Source: Priapulus caudatus (taxonomy: Eukaryota > Priapulida > Priapulimorpha > Priapulimorphida > Priapulidae). Taken from it: a stretch of 20,362 nucleotides of DNA. Positions 19,901 through 20,362 of the stretch are shown in pieces. Position numbers and translations under genes: made by a program. Below the pieces are notes generated by a model. The model saw only the letters and a program-made list of their open reading frames with translations, had not been told where the DNA came from and did not search any database. Each line of letters opens with the position of its first letter. Within the stretch, counting starts at the first letter, position 1. Location: contig NW_014577486.1 of the NCBI RefSeq assembly GCF_000485595.1, forward strand, positions 15,668 to 36,029, written 5' to 3'.

Positions 19901-20362
19901 GCTGACGCGCGGCGTCATCGACGACATGGTCATCCTGTGGTACGGGCTGCGGCCGCGCGTCGTCGACCCGCTGCTGCCCTGGCCGAAGCTGCGCTCGCTC
20001 TGTGTGCAGTACTTTGTGCTGTTCGCCGACCCGACCGCGCACATCCCGGACACGTGGATGATGTCCGAGCATGGAGGAAGCAGCGGCGGAGGAGGAGGAG
20101 GGAGGAGGGCGGCGGAGAAGGGAGCGGCAGACGTGCAGCGCCGCCTCGGGCAGACGATCGAGCAGTACCTGAAGCGAAAGGCGGCGGCGGCGTCGTCGGC
20201 AGCCGCCGCGGCGTCCGGAGCGGAGCCGAGCAGGCCGGCCGTGAATCCCTACAGAAGCGTGTCGCCGGCGATTCTCGGGAAGGCGGCGGCGCGCGACGAC
20301 CAGCAGGTGGCGCCGGCAATCCTCGGAAAGACGACACGTGGCGACCAGCAGGTGGCGCCGGC
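16902..20362 (+). CDS. ZNF292/RLF/ZNF654-family zinc-finger protein, N-terminal part (runs off the right edge)
   Basis: Exons 16902-17057, 17342-17482, 18693-18880 and 19511 to beyond 20362, with GT...AG introns and consistent phases (0, 0, 2). From memory, the product aligns to the helical N-terminal region of human ZNF292: CHDGIKVVRKLLETGNKSKA against the CKDALEM segment, then ALVELWCEVQ, FARQCAMTSFFVKPTHEQL and LEQLYSDQD, and finally DPLLPWPKLRSLC against its DPEFWDWKTLK segment. Family members are large nuclear proteins with many C2H2 fingers after this region; none falls in the window. Compared with ZNF292 there is an insert of roughly 80 residues in exon 4, including an AT-hook KRGRGRPPA (19761-19787) that suggests binding to AT-rich DNA. 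After the helical region come Gly- and Ala-rich runs and a tandem peptide repeat. Exons 3 and 4 are far richer in GC than exons 1 and 2. The family call rests on remembered sequence; which vertebrate paralogue it matches is undecided. Confidence 0.8.
17544..17595. repeat. AGGGAGTCCG hairpin and direct repeat in an intron
   Basis: CGGACTCCCT (17544-17553) pairs with AGGGAGTCCG (17566-17575) across a 12-nt loop, and AGGGAGTCCG recurs at 17586-17595. Related AGGGAGT and GGACTCC words recur at 17775-17830. This looks like the eroded remains of a repetitive element in the second intron. Confidence 0.6.
18043..18669 (+). repeat. Duplicated intronic block carrying 30-bp minisatellites
   Basis: Two copies, about 18043-18318 and 18425-18669, share the lead TTCATTCAAATGCATTTTT, the segment TTTGTAACGTGTGCATCGAT, a 30-bp tandem minisatellite and the tail CGGTCACTAACGCTC. 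The minisatellite unit (AAACAAAACAAACATC plus a variable half) has about 6 copies in the first block and 5 in the second. Being 30 bp long it stays open in several frames and reads as a decapeptide repeat like KQNKHPGFTN. The second block ends about 25 bp before the acceptor of the exon at 18693. Confidence 0.9.
18878..18978 (+). repeat. 67-bp tandem duplication containing a splice donor
   Basis: The exon-3 donor context AAGGTGAGGCGTCGAGC (18878-18894) recurs as AAGGTGAGGGGTCGAGC (18945-18961), followed in both by a GGTGG/GGCGG stretch and GTTCGTG. A second donor-like AAG/GTGAGG therefore stands 67 bp inside the intron. Use of it would put a TGA directly after the normal exon end. Confidence 0.75.
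19111..19250 (+). repeat. Imperfect 72-bp tandem duplication in an intron
   Basis: GCAGGTGTTTGTTAACTGTA (from 19111) recurs as GCAGGTATGTGTTAACTGTA (from 19183), and CGCCGATACAAATGCCAA recurs as CGCCGACACTTTTGCCAA. Two copies only. Elsewhere in the same intron, a C12 run lies at about 19373-19384 and a 28-bp repeat of TCGTGCATCTG at about 19419-19460. Confidence 0.7.
20265..20362 (+). repeat. Coding tandem repeat, about 45-48 bp, at the window edge
   Basis: Within the last exon, PAILGKAAARDDQQVA (20265-20312, 16 codons) is followed by PAILGKTTRGDQQVA (20313-20357, 15 codons), and a third unit begins at 20358 (CCGGC). The array continues past the window, so its length is unknown. Synonymous differences between the units show it is not a recent slippage product. 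Confidence 0.85.

Noticed and set aside
19527-20337. Long minus-strand open frames of 181 and 135 codons rich in Arg/Ala
   Set aside because: They are antisense shadows of the GC-rich ZNF292-like exon, whose plus-strand frame is open, splice-bounded and homologous to a known family.
1-20362. CRISPR arrays, bacterial operons, tRNA or rRNA genes
   Set aside because: The tandem arrays lack unique spacers, all genes are intron-split eukaryotic ones, and no tRNA cloverleaf or rRNA sequence was noticed by eye.

Overview
This window is nuclear DNA from an animal. The protein-coding genes are split by many spliceosomal introns with GT...AG ends. They encode metazoan proteins (WASH complex subunit 1, TIM17, and a ZNF292/RLF-type protein), and the spaces between them are full of micro- and minisatellites and short foldback transposons. 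Intron sizes, CA-rich tracts and the gene content suit an invertebrate, possibly marine, but the sequence alone does not fix the phylum. No bacterial, organellar or viral gene was seen.

Layout. Positions 1-6360 hold no recognisable gene. They contain a 42-bp tandem array at the left edge (1-214), about 1.2 kb of CA-rich DNA (1370-2540), an AT-rich 11-bp tandem array (3879-4165), a tiny palindrome bounded by 8-bp direct repeats (4356-4406), a TATA-like site and a pure (CAG)21 tract (4562-4624). From 6665 to 10499 on the minus strand is a complete eight-exon WASHC1 gene, encoding 491 residues from WASH homology domain to terminal DDDDDWD. It lies head to head with a complete six-exon TIMM17 gene on the plus strand (10916-14203, 184 residues); the two start codons are 416 bp apart. 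TIMM17 intron 4 (12400-13835) is largely made of three adjacent transposon-like elements, and a fourth lies in the presumed 3' UTR.

From about 15862 or 16902 to the right edge runs the 5' part of a third gene on the plus strand. Its exons encode the helical N-terminal region of the ZNF292/RLF/ZNF654 zinc-finger family, interrupted by an AT-hook-bearing insert. The zinc fingers would lie beyond the window. Its introns hold a duplicated block with 30-bp minisatellites and a duplicated splice donor, and base composition becomes strongly GC-rich from about 18660.

Functionally the genes are unrelated: WASHC1 drives Arp2/3 actin nucleation on endosomes, TIM17 is a core subunit of the mitochondrial inner-membrane presequence translocase, and the third is a likely nuclear DNA-binding protein. 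No novel gene system was found. The most unusual features are the transposon packing in TIMM17, the open reading frame joining a minisatellite to an exon, and an unexplained coding-like relic in a WASHC1 intron. All exon boundaries were worked out by eye from splice signals, reading phase and remembered family sequence, not by alignment software.
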